The notes under the pieces: model-generated
The model's input: the letters and a program-made list of their open reading frames with translations, nothing else
Database searches by the model: none
Told to the model about the DNA's origin: nothing
Shown here: positions 16,950 to 24,411 of the stretch, in pieces
Layout of the letters: the number at the start of each line of letters is the position of its first letter
Numbering within the stretch: position 1 is the stretch's first letter
Origin: Haliscomenobacter hydrossis DSM 1100
GTDB taxonomy: Bacteria; Bacteroidota; Bacteroidia; Chitinophagales; Saprospiraceae
Assembly: GCF_000212735.1 (NCBI RefSeq)
Contig: NC_015510.1
Location: forward strand, 5,333,001-5,397,000
Direction of reading: 5' to 3'
DNA length: 64,000 bases
Position numbers and translations under genes: made by a program

Positions 16950-19235
16950 ATGAGGCGACCAGAAGCTCGGTTTACCATTTTTTTGCTTGCGCTGCTTCTG
17001 GCGGTCTTGCCTTCGCTGTGCAAAGCTGCGTCAATTCCCACGCCGCAACTCATCGTTCGAGCCAATCAGCACCTTACCCAGGATCAACCCGATTCCGCCT
17101 TATTTGTGTATAAAAAAGCCATTCAACAAGCGCAACAAAAACGTCAAAAGCCACTGCAACTGCAAGCGGGCCTGGGACTTGCCGAGGTATACGTTTACCT
17201 GGGGGATTACGCCCGAGCCAAGGATCAACTCGAAACCTGCGAATCATTGGCTCAGCGCCAAAACGACCGCCCCCAACTTTTACAAACCTGGCTGATGTGG
17301 GCAGAGGTCGAGTTTGCCGAAGGCAATTTAGCGGAAGCGGAAGCAATGCTTCGAAAACTGGAAAAACGCGCACAAGCAGCGCAAGATCAAACCACACTGG
17401 CTCATGCCTACAACCTGTGGGCAAAAATATACAGCCAACAAGGCCAATCGGATCGGGCCAATGCCTATTTGCAAAAAGGGAAAATTCTGGCCTTGCAGCT
17501 TCCCGACAAAACTTTAGCCATTGATCTGCTGACTCAACTCGCTACCAATTACAAAAACCAGAGTGGCGCTCTGATTCAAGCGCAAGCGCATTTGGAAGAA
17601 TTGATTGCCCTGCGGGAAAAAACCAAAGACGAGCGCAACCTGATTGCCGACCATCAGGAGTTGGCGGATCTGTTGCAACAAACTGGCGATCACCCGAAAG
17701 CACAGTTACAATTGCTCAAAGCCTTGTTGTTGGCAGAATCCGTGCGGGATACCCTGCAACAAATGGAGTTGTTGTTTTCGCTGGCGCAGGGTTATTTGGG
17801 GCAAAATCAAACGGCTACTGCCGAGGTGTACCTCCGGCGAAGTTTGATCATGGCCATGGCCAAAAAGAACGACTACAAAATTGCCGAAATCAAACGCCTC
17901 CAGGGCCATAACCAGGCCAAAATGGGCCAACAGCAGCAGGCTCTGGCCTTGTATCGTGAAGCTTTAACGGGTTTTGAACGTTTGGGCAATGCCTTGGAAA
18001 GTGGGCGAACGCTGGTGCTGTTTCATCAGCCTGCCGAGTCGAAAAAAGCGTTGATCTATTTCCAAAAAGCGCTGGAAGCCAAGATGGCCAACCATGAAAT
18101 CCTCGGTGAGGTGGAAACCCGCCTGGAATTGGCGCAACTCCAATTGGAACTCAAGGATGGCCCTGGGGCACTGCGCAGTTTGCAAAACTGTGCTGATCTG
18201 GCTACGCAAACCGGGAGTCGCGAATTGTTGCTGGCCAGTTGGAACACCCTGGCCCAAGCCCATGCCCTACAAGGAAATTATAGTGCAGCATACACATTTT
18301 CAGCACAACACCAAAACCTCAAAGACTCCATCTACAACGCCGAACAAACGCGGATCATCAGCGAGATGAATGCCCGGTTTGACAATGTGGCCTTGCGCGA
18401 TAGTTTGCAGCAAACTGAAATTGCCAAAAACCGGGCAGAGTTACGCCAAAAAAACCTGCTGAATTACCTCTTGGGTGGCGCGCTGTTGGCGGGTGTTTTG
18501 ATCGCTTTTTTGTTGTTTCAAAATTACCGCTCGCGCTCAGAACAACGCCTGCAAGCCCAACAAATGGCCGCACTTGAAAAACAACGCGAGGCCGATCAAC
18601 TGCGTTCAATGATCAACGGGGAGGAACAAGAACGCAAGCGCATTGCCCAGGAATTGCACGATGGTTTGGGCACCTTGCTGGCTACGGTCAAATTGCAGTT
18701 CAATGCGGTGCAAAATGAATTGCCCGACATCGACGCCTTGAAAGCGTACCAAACTGCCGACAACTTGCTGGACGAGGCTTGTACCGAAGTGCGAAAAATC
18801 TCCTACAACCTCATGCCGGCCATCTTGCAACAATACGGATTGGAGTACGCCCTGCAAGACCTTTGTGAAGGCATCAACCGCTCGGGACGTCTGGAAATCA
18901 GCTTCATCCCTTACGGGCTGGAGTATTCTTTTGATGACCAAACAGCAGTATCGGTTTACCGGATCGTACAAGAATTGGTGAAAAATACCTTGCGCCACGC
19001 GGAGGCCAGCGAATTGATTGTACAACTCAGCGCCGAGGATGACTTGCTCAACATCGTGGTGGAAGACAACGGCGTGGGTTTCGACCCTGTTGAAAAAATG
19101 CAGAACCCGGGTATCGGGCTACAAAGCATTCAGTCCCGCTTGACCTTGTTGCATGGCACGATGGAGATCGAATCAAATCCGGGCGCAGGAGCCACGTTTA
19201 CCATCGATATTCCTTTAACACCCAAAAACCTTTAG
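16950..19235 (+). CDS. TPR-containing sensor histidine kinase (HisKA_3 type)
   Basis: The 761-residue protein has a signal peptide (1-27), a long TPR region (about 30-430) outside the membrane, one transmembrane helix (506-525) and a cytoplasmic kinase. QERKRIAQELHDGLGTLL carries the phospho-acceptor His570, and the ATPase boxes are VQELVKNTLRHA (N box), VVEDNGVGFDP (G1) and PGIGLQSIQSRLTLLHG (G2). One base separates its stop from the response regulator ATG, so the two form a cognate pair. The input ligand is unknown; the TPR array suggests protein sensing. Confidence 0.92.
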   Translation: MRRPEARFTIFLLALLLAVLPSLCKAASIPTPQLIVRANQHLTQDQPDSALFVYKKAIQQAQQKRQKPLQLQAGLGLAEVYVYLGDYARAKDQLETCESLAQRQNDRPQLLQTWLMWAEVEFAEGNLAEAEAMLRKLEKRAQAAQDQTTLAHAYNLWAKIYSQQGQSDRANAYLQKGKILALQLPDKTLAIDLLTQLATNYKNQSGALIQAQAHLEELIALREKTKDERNLIADHQELADLLQQTGDHPKAQLQLLKALLLAESVRDTLQQMELLFSLAQGYLGQNQTATAEVYLRRSLIMAMAKKNDYKIAEIKRLQGHNQAKMGQQQQALALYREALTGFERLGNALESGRTLVLFHQPAESKKALIYFQKALEAKMANHEILGEVETRLELAQLQLELKDGPGALRSLQNCADLATQTGSRELLLASWNTLAQAHALQGNYSAAYTFSAQHQNLKDSIYNAEQTRIISEMNARFDNVALRDSLQQTEIAKNRAELRQKNLLNYLLGGALLAGVLIAFLLFQNYRSRSEQRLQAQQMAALEKQREADQLRSMINGEEQERKRIAQELHDGLGTLLATVKLQFNAVQNELPDIDALKAYQTADNLLDEACTEVRKISYNLMPAILQQYGLEYALQDLCEGINRSGRLEISFIPYGLEYSFDDQTAVSVYRIVQELVKNTLRHAEASELIVQLSAEDDLLNIVVEDNGVGFDPVEKMQNPGIGLQSIQSRLTLLHGTMEIESNPGAGATFTIDIPLTPKNL

Positions 19236-19236
19236 C

Positions 19237-19902
19237 ATGGAAGCACACAATACCATCAAACTTCTTTTGGTCGATGATCACCAGGTGCTCATTGACGGCA
19301 TCAAAGCCTTACTGGAAAAAGCCGAAGGCATCAGTATCGTTCACCAGGCCCTCAATGGCAAAGGTGCTTTGGAGACCTTGGAACAACACCATGCCGAAAT
19401 CGACCTGGTTTTGCTCGACATCAACATGCCCGATATGAATGGTTTTGAGGTCTGCCAGGAAATCAAAAAACGTTTTCCCGACAAAAAAGTCCTGAGCCTG
19501 ACCATGCACAGTGAGGCGGGCTTCATCACCAAAATGGTCAAAGCGGGTGCCGATGGCTATGTGCTCAAAAATGCCGGAAAAGATGAATTGGTGACGGCCA
19601 TACGCAGCATACAGCAAGGGGAGAAATACTTCAGCAAAGAAGTCACCAATAGTTTGTTGGATGGCATGCAGTCCAAAAAGCCCTCGCGCTCGCAGTACAT
19701 TCCCAAAATCACTCGCCGGGAGAAGGAAATTTTACGCCTAATCATTGATGAATGCAATACCGATGAGATTGCCGCGAAGTTGTTCATCAGCGATACGACG
19801 GTGATTTCGCACCGGAAAAGTTTACTGCGGAAATTGAACGTGAAGAATACGGCGGGATTGGTCAGGGTGGCGTATGAGTTTAATTTATTGGCGGAGGAGT
19901 GA
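19237..19902 (+). CDS. NarL/LuxR family response regulator
   Basis: The 221-residue protein has a receiver domain (1-125: acidic LVDDHQ, phosphorylated Asp in LVLLDINMPD at about 59, Lys in YVLKNAG) and a LuxR-type HTH (about 150-215: ITRREKEILRLIIDECNTDEIAAKLFIS, HRKSLLRKLNVKNTAGLV). It is the output partner of the upstream histidine kinase and probably regulates the four-gene run itself, though no operator can be assigned. Confidence 0.93.
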   Translation: MEAHNTIKLLLVDDHQVLIDGIKALLEKAEGISIVHQALNGKGALETLEQHHAEIDLVLLDINMPDMNGFEVCQEIKKRFPDKKVLSLTMHSEAGFITKMVKAGADGYVLKNAGKDELVTAIRSIQQGEKYFSKEVTNSLLDGMQSKKPSRSQYIPKITRREKEILRLIIDECNTDEIAAKLFISDTTVISHRKSLLRKLNVKNTAGLVRVAYEFNLLAEE

Positions 19903-19949
19903 GGGAAGTAGGATGATTGGGATGGCTAAGTGTATGTTTTAAAGTGGAA

Positions 19950-20333
19950 ATGTTGGCGAAAGACTTGCAAAAGGCTTTTCCTAAGTCGAGTGGTTTATCT
20001 GGTGCAAATTTATGGAGAATGAGGGCATTCTACCTTGCTTATCATTCTTCTGGAATTCTCGCACCGTTGGTGCGAGAAATAGGATGGAGCCACAACATCA
20101 TTATTTTTGAAAAATGCAAAGATCCCAACGAGCGCCTCTTTTACATCCATCAAACCAAACGCTACGGTTGGACCAAAAACGTGTTGATTCACCAAATTGA
20201 AAATCAATCCTTTCAAAAGACGGTTCTCAGTCAGCAAAATTTCGATCAACATTTACCCGAAGAAATCAAAGCTCAAGCGGTACTGGCCGTCAAGGATGAA
20301 TATATTTTTTCCGAGCGCAGAGGAGTTGATTAA
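19950..20333 (+). pseudogene. DUF1016 N-terminal fragment of a PDDEXK nuclease (YhcG-like)
   Basis: The frame (127 residues from ATG 19950; an upstream TTG at 19917 is possible) matches only the N-terminal domain of DUF1016/YhcG proteins: LSGANLWRMRAFYLAY, LVREIGWSHNIIIFEKCKDPNERLFYIHQTKRYGWTKNVL. In full proteins the stretch VKDxYxF leads into the PDDEXK nuclease; here VKDEYIF is followed by eight residues and a stop, so the nuclease half is gone. It is likely a decayed remnant of a mobile or defence-associated gene. About 150 bp of non-coding DNA follow. Confidence 0.7.
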
Positions 20334-20485
20334 AAGAGTGGAGGCAGTGATGGAGGCGGTGGGAACTTAAAAGAGGGCCTGAAAAAAGTGGTTGCCTTCA
20401 TAAAACATCTTGCATACTTTTGCGTCTATAAAGCCATTAGGTAGAAAACTAATAATTAGTTAATTTAAATTATTAACACACTTGT

Positions 20486-21595
20486 ATGAAATTAACAATC
20501 AAATTTCAGCGTGCAAATCAAACAATTGCTACACCGTTTTTAATTGTTCTGATGCTCATTTTGGGCACCCATGCCCTCCCCGCTCAAGTCAATTTTCAGC
20601 CTGGATACATCGTAAAAAATTCGGGCGACACCCTATCTGGTTGGTTGGACTACCGGGTGTCAGGTGTGTTGAACCAAGCGTGTAGTTTTCGTTTGAACAA
20701 GGATGCACAAATCACGGTGTTCAAACCGGACGAATTGAGTGCTTATCATTTTGACAATGATAAAACCTTTATCTCAGAAAAAGTCGATGGCGTACAACAG
20801 TTTATTGAGGTATTGTTTAATGGATGTGTGAGCGTCTATTTTCTCAAAACCGCGCTTGGTGATGATCGTTTTTTTATGCGAAAAAAAGATACAGAGCTGC
20901 TTGAGGTCACCTATAAAGAGGAAAGAGTTGTGGAAAACGATAAGGTTTACCTGAAGGAATCAGCCCAGCACATCATTGTACTTAAAAAATTGATGAAAGA
21001 TCAAGTAGCGCTTTTCGAACGGATTGATCAAATGGGACGCCCTAACGCGTTTAATCTAGTGCCTTTAGCCCGGGCGTATCAAAAAAAAGCTTGTCCCGAA
21101 CAGGCGGATGCACCCACAAAAGGTGGCTTTAAACTGGGTTTAGCCATTGAAGGGGTAGGAGGAATAGTAAACTACCAGGATATAGGCTTTTTTACAGACA
21201 AGAGCTATTTTCAGCCAGGGGTGCTTTTACATCTTGGAAGTGCTAGAAATGCGGGGAAAATATTTTTGCGCACGGGGTTGTTGATTTCCCAATTGGAAGA
21301 GAGAAGAGGCACAAAAAGCCTGTTAAAAATTCCCATTCAGGTGGAATACCTATATCCAGGTCCGGTTTTTAGGCCGCGTTTAGCCGCAGGGGTGAGCATT
21401 TTTAAACCACTCTACAATTCAATTACCCTGACGGCAGGGTTTAATGTAAAACTGATGAAATCCTCGTTTTTTTCCTTTAATTATGACTTTGATGTAAAAC
21501 CGCTTACGGTTTTTTTTCTGGTTCCCTCTAACCAGGTTCTTGGCAATACGTTTTCAGTTGGTTTTTATCAAAAGATAGCTTTCTCCGCCCGTTAG
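20486..21595 (+). CDS. Outer membrane barrel protein with N-terminal Bacteroidota domain
   Basis: The 369-residue protein has an N-terminal signal (about 10-34, ending LPAQ). The first mature part (GYIVKNSGDTLSGWLDYR, FRLNKDAQITVFKPDELSAYHF) is a domain frequent in Bacteroidota exported proteins of unknown role. The second half, from GGFKLGLAIEGVGGIVNY, is beta-rich with repeated strands (IFLRTGLLISQLEER, SITLTAGFNVKLM) and ends with FSVGFYQKIAFSAR, consistent with a small barrel. Function is unknown. A 70-bp hairpin starts at the base after the stop codon. Confidence 0.7.
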   Translation: MKLTIKFQRANQTIATPFLIVLMLILGTHALPAQVNFQPGYIVKNSGDTLSGWLDYRVSGVLNQACSFRLNKDAQITVFKPDELSAYHFDNDKTFISEKVDGVQQFIEVLFNGCVSVYFLKTALGDDRFFMRKKDTELLEVTYKEERVVENDKVYLKESAQHIIVLKKLMKDQVALFERIDQMGRPNAFNLVPLARAYQKKACPEQADAPTKGGFKLGLAIEGVGGIVNYQDIGFFTDKSYFQPGVLLHLGSARNAGKIFLRTGLLISQLEERRGTKSLLKIPIQVEYLYPGPVFRPRLAAGVSIFKPLYNSITLTAGFNVKLMKSSFFSFNYDFDVKPLTVFFLVPSNQVLGNTFSVGFYQKIAFSAR

Positions 21596-21665
21596 TGCAA
21601 TAACTCATGAGTTGAAATACACTAAAGCGCAAGCTAGAGTGTGCTGAAACTTATGAGTTATTGCA
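21596..21665. repeat. 70-bp hairpin directly after stop codon
   Basis: TGCAATAACTCATGAGTT at the left pairs with AACTTATGAGTTATTGCA at the right, and inner ACACT pairs with AGTGT. It starts at the base after the TAG of the 20486 gene and may serve as its terminator. The remaining sequence to 21892 holds only the remnant described next. Confidence 0.8.
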
Positions 21666-21670
21666 GTACT

Positions 21671-21790
21671 AGGATGATGTTTTTATTTTCCACCGCGGCA
21701 CGCGGTGGCTGGTAAAAATGGCCGTGGATGCACACGTATTTTTCTTTTTTTCATTGCTTCGTTTGGGTCGAATACAAGGCAAGTTTACGG
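21671..21790 (-). pseudogene. Possible decayed copy of the NTase/small-protein junction
   Basis: GGATGATGTTTTTA at 21672 on, followed by TTTTCCACCGC, matches 23412 on in all but one of 25 bases. In the intact copy this codes AVESKNII at the start of the small gene. The next 100 bases show only loose similarity (poly-T and TTCGTTTGG-like blocks). The frame is not open, so it may be a remnant of a second module copy. Confidence 0.35.
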
Positions 21791-21892
21791 AAAGATTGGG
21801 AGAAAGGGAAGCGGAAAATTTGTGTGTTTGGTTGGCATGTTCGGTACATTGTTAAATCAAATCATGGCCGTTTGCGGTGATTTGCTGAGTAC

Positions 21893-22585
21893 TCAAAATG
21901 CGGCAATCAAGCCTTCGGCGCGTTCGATTACCCGCTGCTCCTGCTCCTGTCGAATCCGCTCCCGTTCCGTCACATCTGCTGCATCGAGCAAACGTATGGC
22001 CACATTCCAGACCTCGTTGCGCCAACTGTTGATCAGTTGGGAGAGCAACCATTCGTCCATCCGGCCCATCACCCGATCAACTACGGCCATGATAGGAGAT
22101 TGCGGCTCAACCACGGTATCCTGCACCGCATCAATGGTACTGGCAATGATTTGATTGACCTTTTCGTGATCGTCCTGGCGCAACTGCTTTTGTGCTGCAC
22201 TGAGCGCACCCCATTCCTGGTGCAAACAATCGTACAAAGACAGGGGTAAATCGTAATTGATGTGGGCATTGACACCCAGCAAGAGGTTTTGCAGCACGTG
22301 CAGCCGGGTTGCTACAGTGGCATTGTGGGCGTGCCGCCACACGGCGGAGGTCTGTTCAGCCTGGCATTCGTAATGCGCCAGCGCCTCGAAATAGTACTCG
22401 GCAAAGCGCAACATCAGGGTGCTGATCCAGCTCGGGTCATGAAAATGGCCTTCGCGGATGGCGAGGGCCATGTTGCTGCTCATCAGGTTGTAGCAACGCA
22501 GGAAGGTGCAGCGCTGGTCGCCGGTTTTTTCCCAGGCATCAGCGCGCTGGGTCATGTGGTGTAGGACTTGTTCGATGGTTTGCAT
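21893..22585 (-). CDS. DUF5995 family protein
   Basis: The 230-residue protein is all-helical by eye: FLRCYNLMSSNMALAIREGHFHDPSWISTLMLRFAEYYFEAL, then LLGVNAHINYDLPLSLYDCL, WLLSQLINSWRNEVWNVAIRLL and a charged C-terminal helix RERIRQEQEQRVIERAEGL. The NAHINYDLP motif and length fit DUF5995, whose function is unknown. No signal peptide is visible, so it is probably cytoplasmic. It stands alone. Confidence 0.75.
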   Translation of the reverse strand: MQTIEQVLHHMTQRADAWEKTGDQRCTFLRCYNLMSSNMALAIREGHFHDPSWISTLMLRFAEYYFEALAHYECQAEQTSAVWRHAHNATVATRLHVLQNLLLGVNAHINYDLPLSLYDCLHQEWGALSAAQKQLRQDDHEKVNQIIASTIDAVQDTVVEPQSPIMAVVDRVMGRMDEWLLSQLINSWRNEVWNVAIRLLDAADVTERERIRQEQEQRVIERAEGLIAAF

Positions 22586-22674
22586 TTGTCAAAGAAAGGG
22601 AATTTTTGACAAATGTAAAAATTTATGAATAAGATAATCGACCGGTAATTCTCAGTTTGATGTGTACAATCGAG

Positions 22675-22766
22675 TTTTTGAGGTGTCATCTGCGAGGCAT
22701 GAGCAGGTGACATCTCAAAAACGGCGGAGATGACACCTTTCTCGTACCTCGAAAGATGTCACCTCC
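22675..22766. repeat. Four alternating copies of AGGTGTCATCT
   Basis: The word occurs at 22675-22691, inverted at 22705-22721, again at 22726-22740 and inverted at 22752-22766, making two side-by-side hairpins with 15- to 17-bp arms. It lies in the 638-bp gap 22586-23223, which I read as non-coding. Confidence 0.8.
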
Positions 22767-22872
22767 TTCAAGCTGAAGATTGCTGTCATTCGCGGAGCGA
22801 TTGAATTTTGATAGCTCCGGTCGTCCGCAGGGTCGATCAGTTCTCGTCATGAGTTGTGTTAAGCCGACAAAT

Positions 22873-23066
22873 CGCGTAGCGATGACTGATTTTGTAGCGG
22901 CGGGTTTCAACCCGCCGTCAATGGCATCACCTTGTCAGTGGAGTGCCGTAGGTACGACAAATCAAGGTCAAATGAGCCGTACCTACGGCACTCCATTGTA
23001 TGTAAACCTTGACCCTTTCATCGGCGGGTTGAAACCCGCCGCTACAAAATGGCTCGTCGCTACGCG
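22873..23066. repeat. Nested palindrome with 45-bp outer and 17-bp inner arms
   Basis: The outer arm 22873-22917 (CGCGTAGCGA ... GGGTTTCAACCCGCCG) is mirrored at 23022-23066 with about 5 mismatches. Each outer arm itself ends in a perfect hairpin CGGCGGGTTTCAACCCGCCG. An inner perfect pair GGAGTGCCGTAGGTACG lies at 22940-22956 and, inverted, at 22978-22994. No gene is evident in it. Confidence 0.85.
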
Positions 23067-23160
23067 ACTGGTTTTGTGGCAAATGAAAGCTTGTAAGATG
23101 CTGTTGAATATGGGTTTTCGGCGTTTCTTGGAACTGATTGGCCTTAAGGAATGGGGAGCG

Positions 23161-23190
23161 AAAAAACTCTCGCCAGTGGTGAGAGTTTTG
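23161..23190 (-). terminator. Rho-independent terminator of the NTase operon
   Basis: On the minus strand AAAACTCTC, a 9-base loop and GAGAGTTTTTT form a stem followed by a T-run, 34 bp past the small gene's stop. Confidence 0.7.
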
Positions 23191-23223
23191 TATTTGCAGG
23201 AAATCAGTATAAAAACAGGAAAA

Positions 23224-23442
23224 TTAAGCCGCTTCCCGCCACTTTACTTCAAGGTTGAGTTCCTTCATTAAATCATCAAGCTGCTGCAAAAAATCATTGC
23301 TCAAGCGGATGAAATTTTGTAGGGCATGTTCATCTGGTTCTTCAAATGACTGATGGAAACGCATCAACTCATTGACCTTTTGAATTTCCTCAAGGGTTGA
23401 GGTGATTTGTGGGATGATGTTTTTACTTTCCACCGCTTCCAT
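23224..23442 (-). CDS. Small helical protein paired with a nucleotidyltransferase
   Basis: The 72-residue acidic protein (MEAVESKNIIPQITSTLEEIQK ... LSNDFLQQLDDLMKELNLEVKW) looks like two or three amphipathic helices. It starts 20 bp inside the 3' end of the upstream nucleotidyltransferase gene, so translation is probably coupled. I do not recognise a family. The layout resembles a two-gene toxin-antitoxin or enzyme/partner module; this is inference. A terminator follows. Confidence 0.65.
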   Translation of the reverse strand: MEAVESKNIIPQITSTLEEIQKVNELMRFHQSFEEPDEHALQNFIRLSNDFLQQLDDLMKELNLEVKWREAA

Positions 23443-23899
23443 AGGATTCGATTTTTAAAAAACCTTTCTTTTTTTTCGTTCTGGTCTTTGAAAACAAAGA
23501 CTCCCAATACAGTAAGTCCGTCTTGTAGCGCATGAAGAACTTGTGGTCTTCTGGATACCGTTTTTCAAAATAACAGTCCAAGTTAAGGTTCTTGTTCCTT
23601 TCGAGCAAGAATTTTAGTTCTTTTTCATTGGCTTCGAAATCCCGGTAATCTATAAAAATGACCAGATCCAAATCTTTTGGCTCCGACTTACGGGTGACAA
23701 AACTGCCATCCATGTATTGAAAAGAAGGGAATGTAAGCACATTCTCCAATTCTTCCGAAAGAAAAAGATAGTGCCTGAATAGCGCGTTCCGATGGGTATT
23801 CATTAGAAAGTGTTCTTCCGCTAATTTTTCTAGTTGATCTGGAGGTACACTGATGGCATTGTATGGTTTTAAATGTCCATCGAAATCAAATTCTAGCAT
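23423..23899 (-). CDS. Nucleotidyltransferase-like protein (DUF6932-like)
   Basis: The 158-residue protein has the minimal nucleotidyltransferase signature: GSF (in MDGSFVTRKSEP) followed by DLDLVIFIDYRD, which supplies the paired Asp metal ligands (about 75 and 77). The N-terminal part (LKPYNAISVPPDQLEKLAEEHF ... NALFRHYLFLSEEL) fits DUF6932-type proteins. The C-terminus is Lys-rich (TKTRKKKKGFLK-like). Its gene overlaps the next by 20 bp. Possible roles are nucleotide transfer to a tRNA or protein in a toxin-antitoxin pair, but this is not shown. Confidence 0.65.
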   Translation of the reverse strand: MLEFDFDGHLKPYNAISVPPDQLEKLAEEHFLMNTHRNALFRHYLFLSEELENVLTFPSFQYMDGSFVTRKSEPKDLDLVIFIDYRDFEANEKELKFLLERNKNLNLDCYFEKRYPEDHKFFMRYKTDLLYWESLFSKTRTKKKKGFLKIESYGSGGK

Positions 23900-24048
23900 T
23901 CCATTGGTTGATTTTGGGTGTTGGATTTGTTGTACTTTTTTCTAACTTCCTTTCAATCCTTATGTACCATTAGTTTTCTCTCAAAAACTCAGCGAGGAAT
24001 CCTTCGAGAGTGGTTCTAGAATGAGCTGGTTTGCATTTGATGTTACAG

Positions 24049-24325
24049 CGTGGATAAAAAAACGAAAAGTTTTTAAAAATACAAAACAAAATTAAAAATA
24101 ACTTAGAGGAATTTTGCTGGCTTTTTTGAAAGTCTAAAGGAAACCTTTGAGGGGGGTGAAGTTGGCTTGGTTGTGAAGTAGTTGTTACTTTGCCCAATCG
24201 AAACGAACTAGTTTTTTTGCCATTTGGAAGGATTTTGACACAAGAATAGAAGTTTTTGGGTAAAAATGTTAGGTTTTAGGGTGAGGTACCATGATGAACT
24301 GCATTTGTCCATTTTTTTATCCACG
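24049..24325. repeat. A+T-rich non-coding segment bounded by inverted CGTGGATAAAAAA
   Basis: CGTGGATAAAAAA (24049-24061) and its exact inverse (24313-24325) enclose about 250 bp of A+T-rich DNA downstream of the reverse transcriptase. The whole gap 23900-24411 shows no convincing gene. It could hold a non-coding RNA for the RT or be a small element; neither is shown. Confidence 0.45.
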
Positions 24326-24411
24326 GCTAATCTTAGGTGTGTTGCTGTGCCGCCGTGTATTGGCTTTTTGGCGGCGTGGCCAACGAGCCGTTGTTGAAAG
24401 TAGGTTCTCTT

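Noticed and set aside
22780-23271. Open frame of 163 codons on the plus strand
   Set aside because: It reads through the nested palindrome, its protein repeats GFNPP/GLKPAATK-like peptides typical of translated repeats, and it has no codon or domain support.
23970-24197. 75-codon minus-strand frame downstream of the RT
   Set aside because: Low-complexity product from A+T-rich DNA, no start context and no motif; treated as non-coding.
24343-24400. Possible integron attC-like site (GGCGTGGCCAACGAGCCGTTGTTG region)
   Set aside because: No matching R'/R'' core pairs could be set out, and no integrase or cassette array is present.
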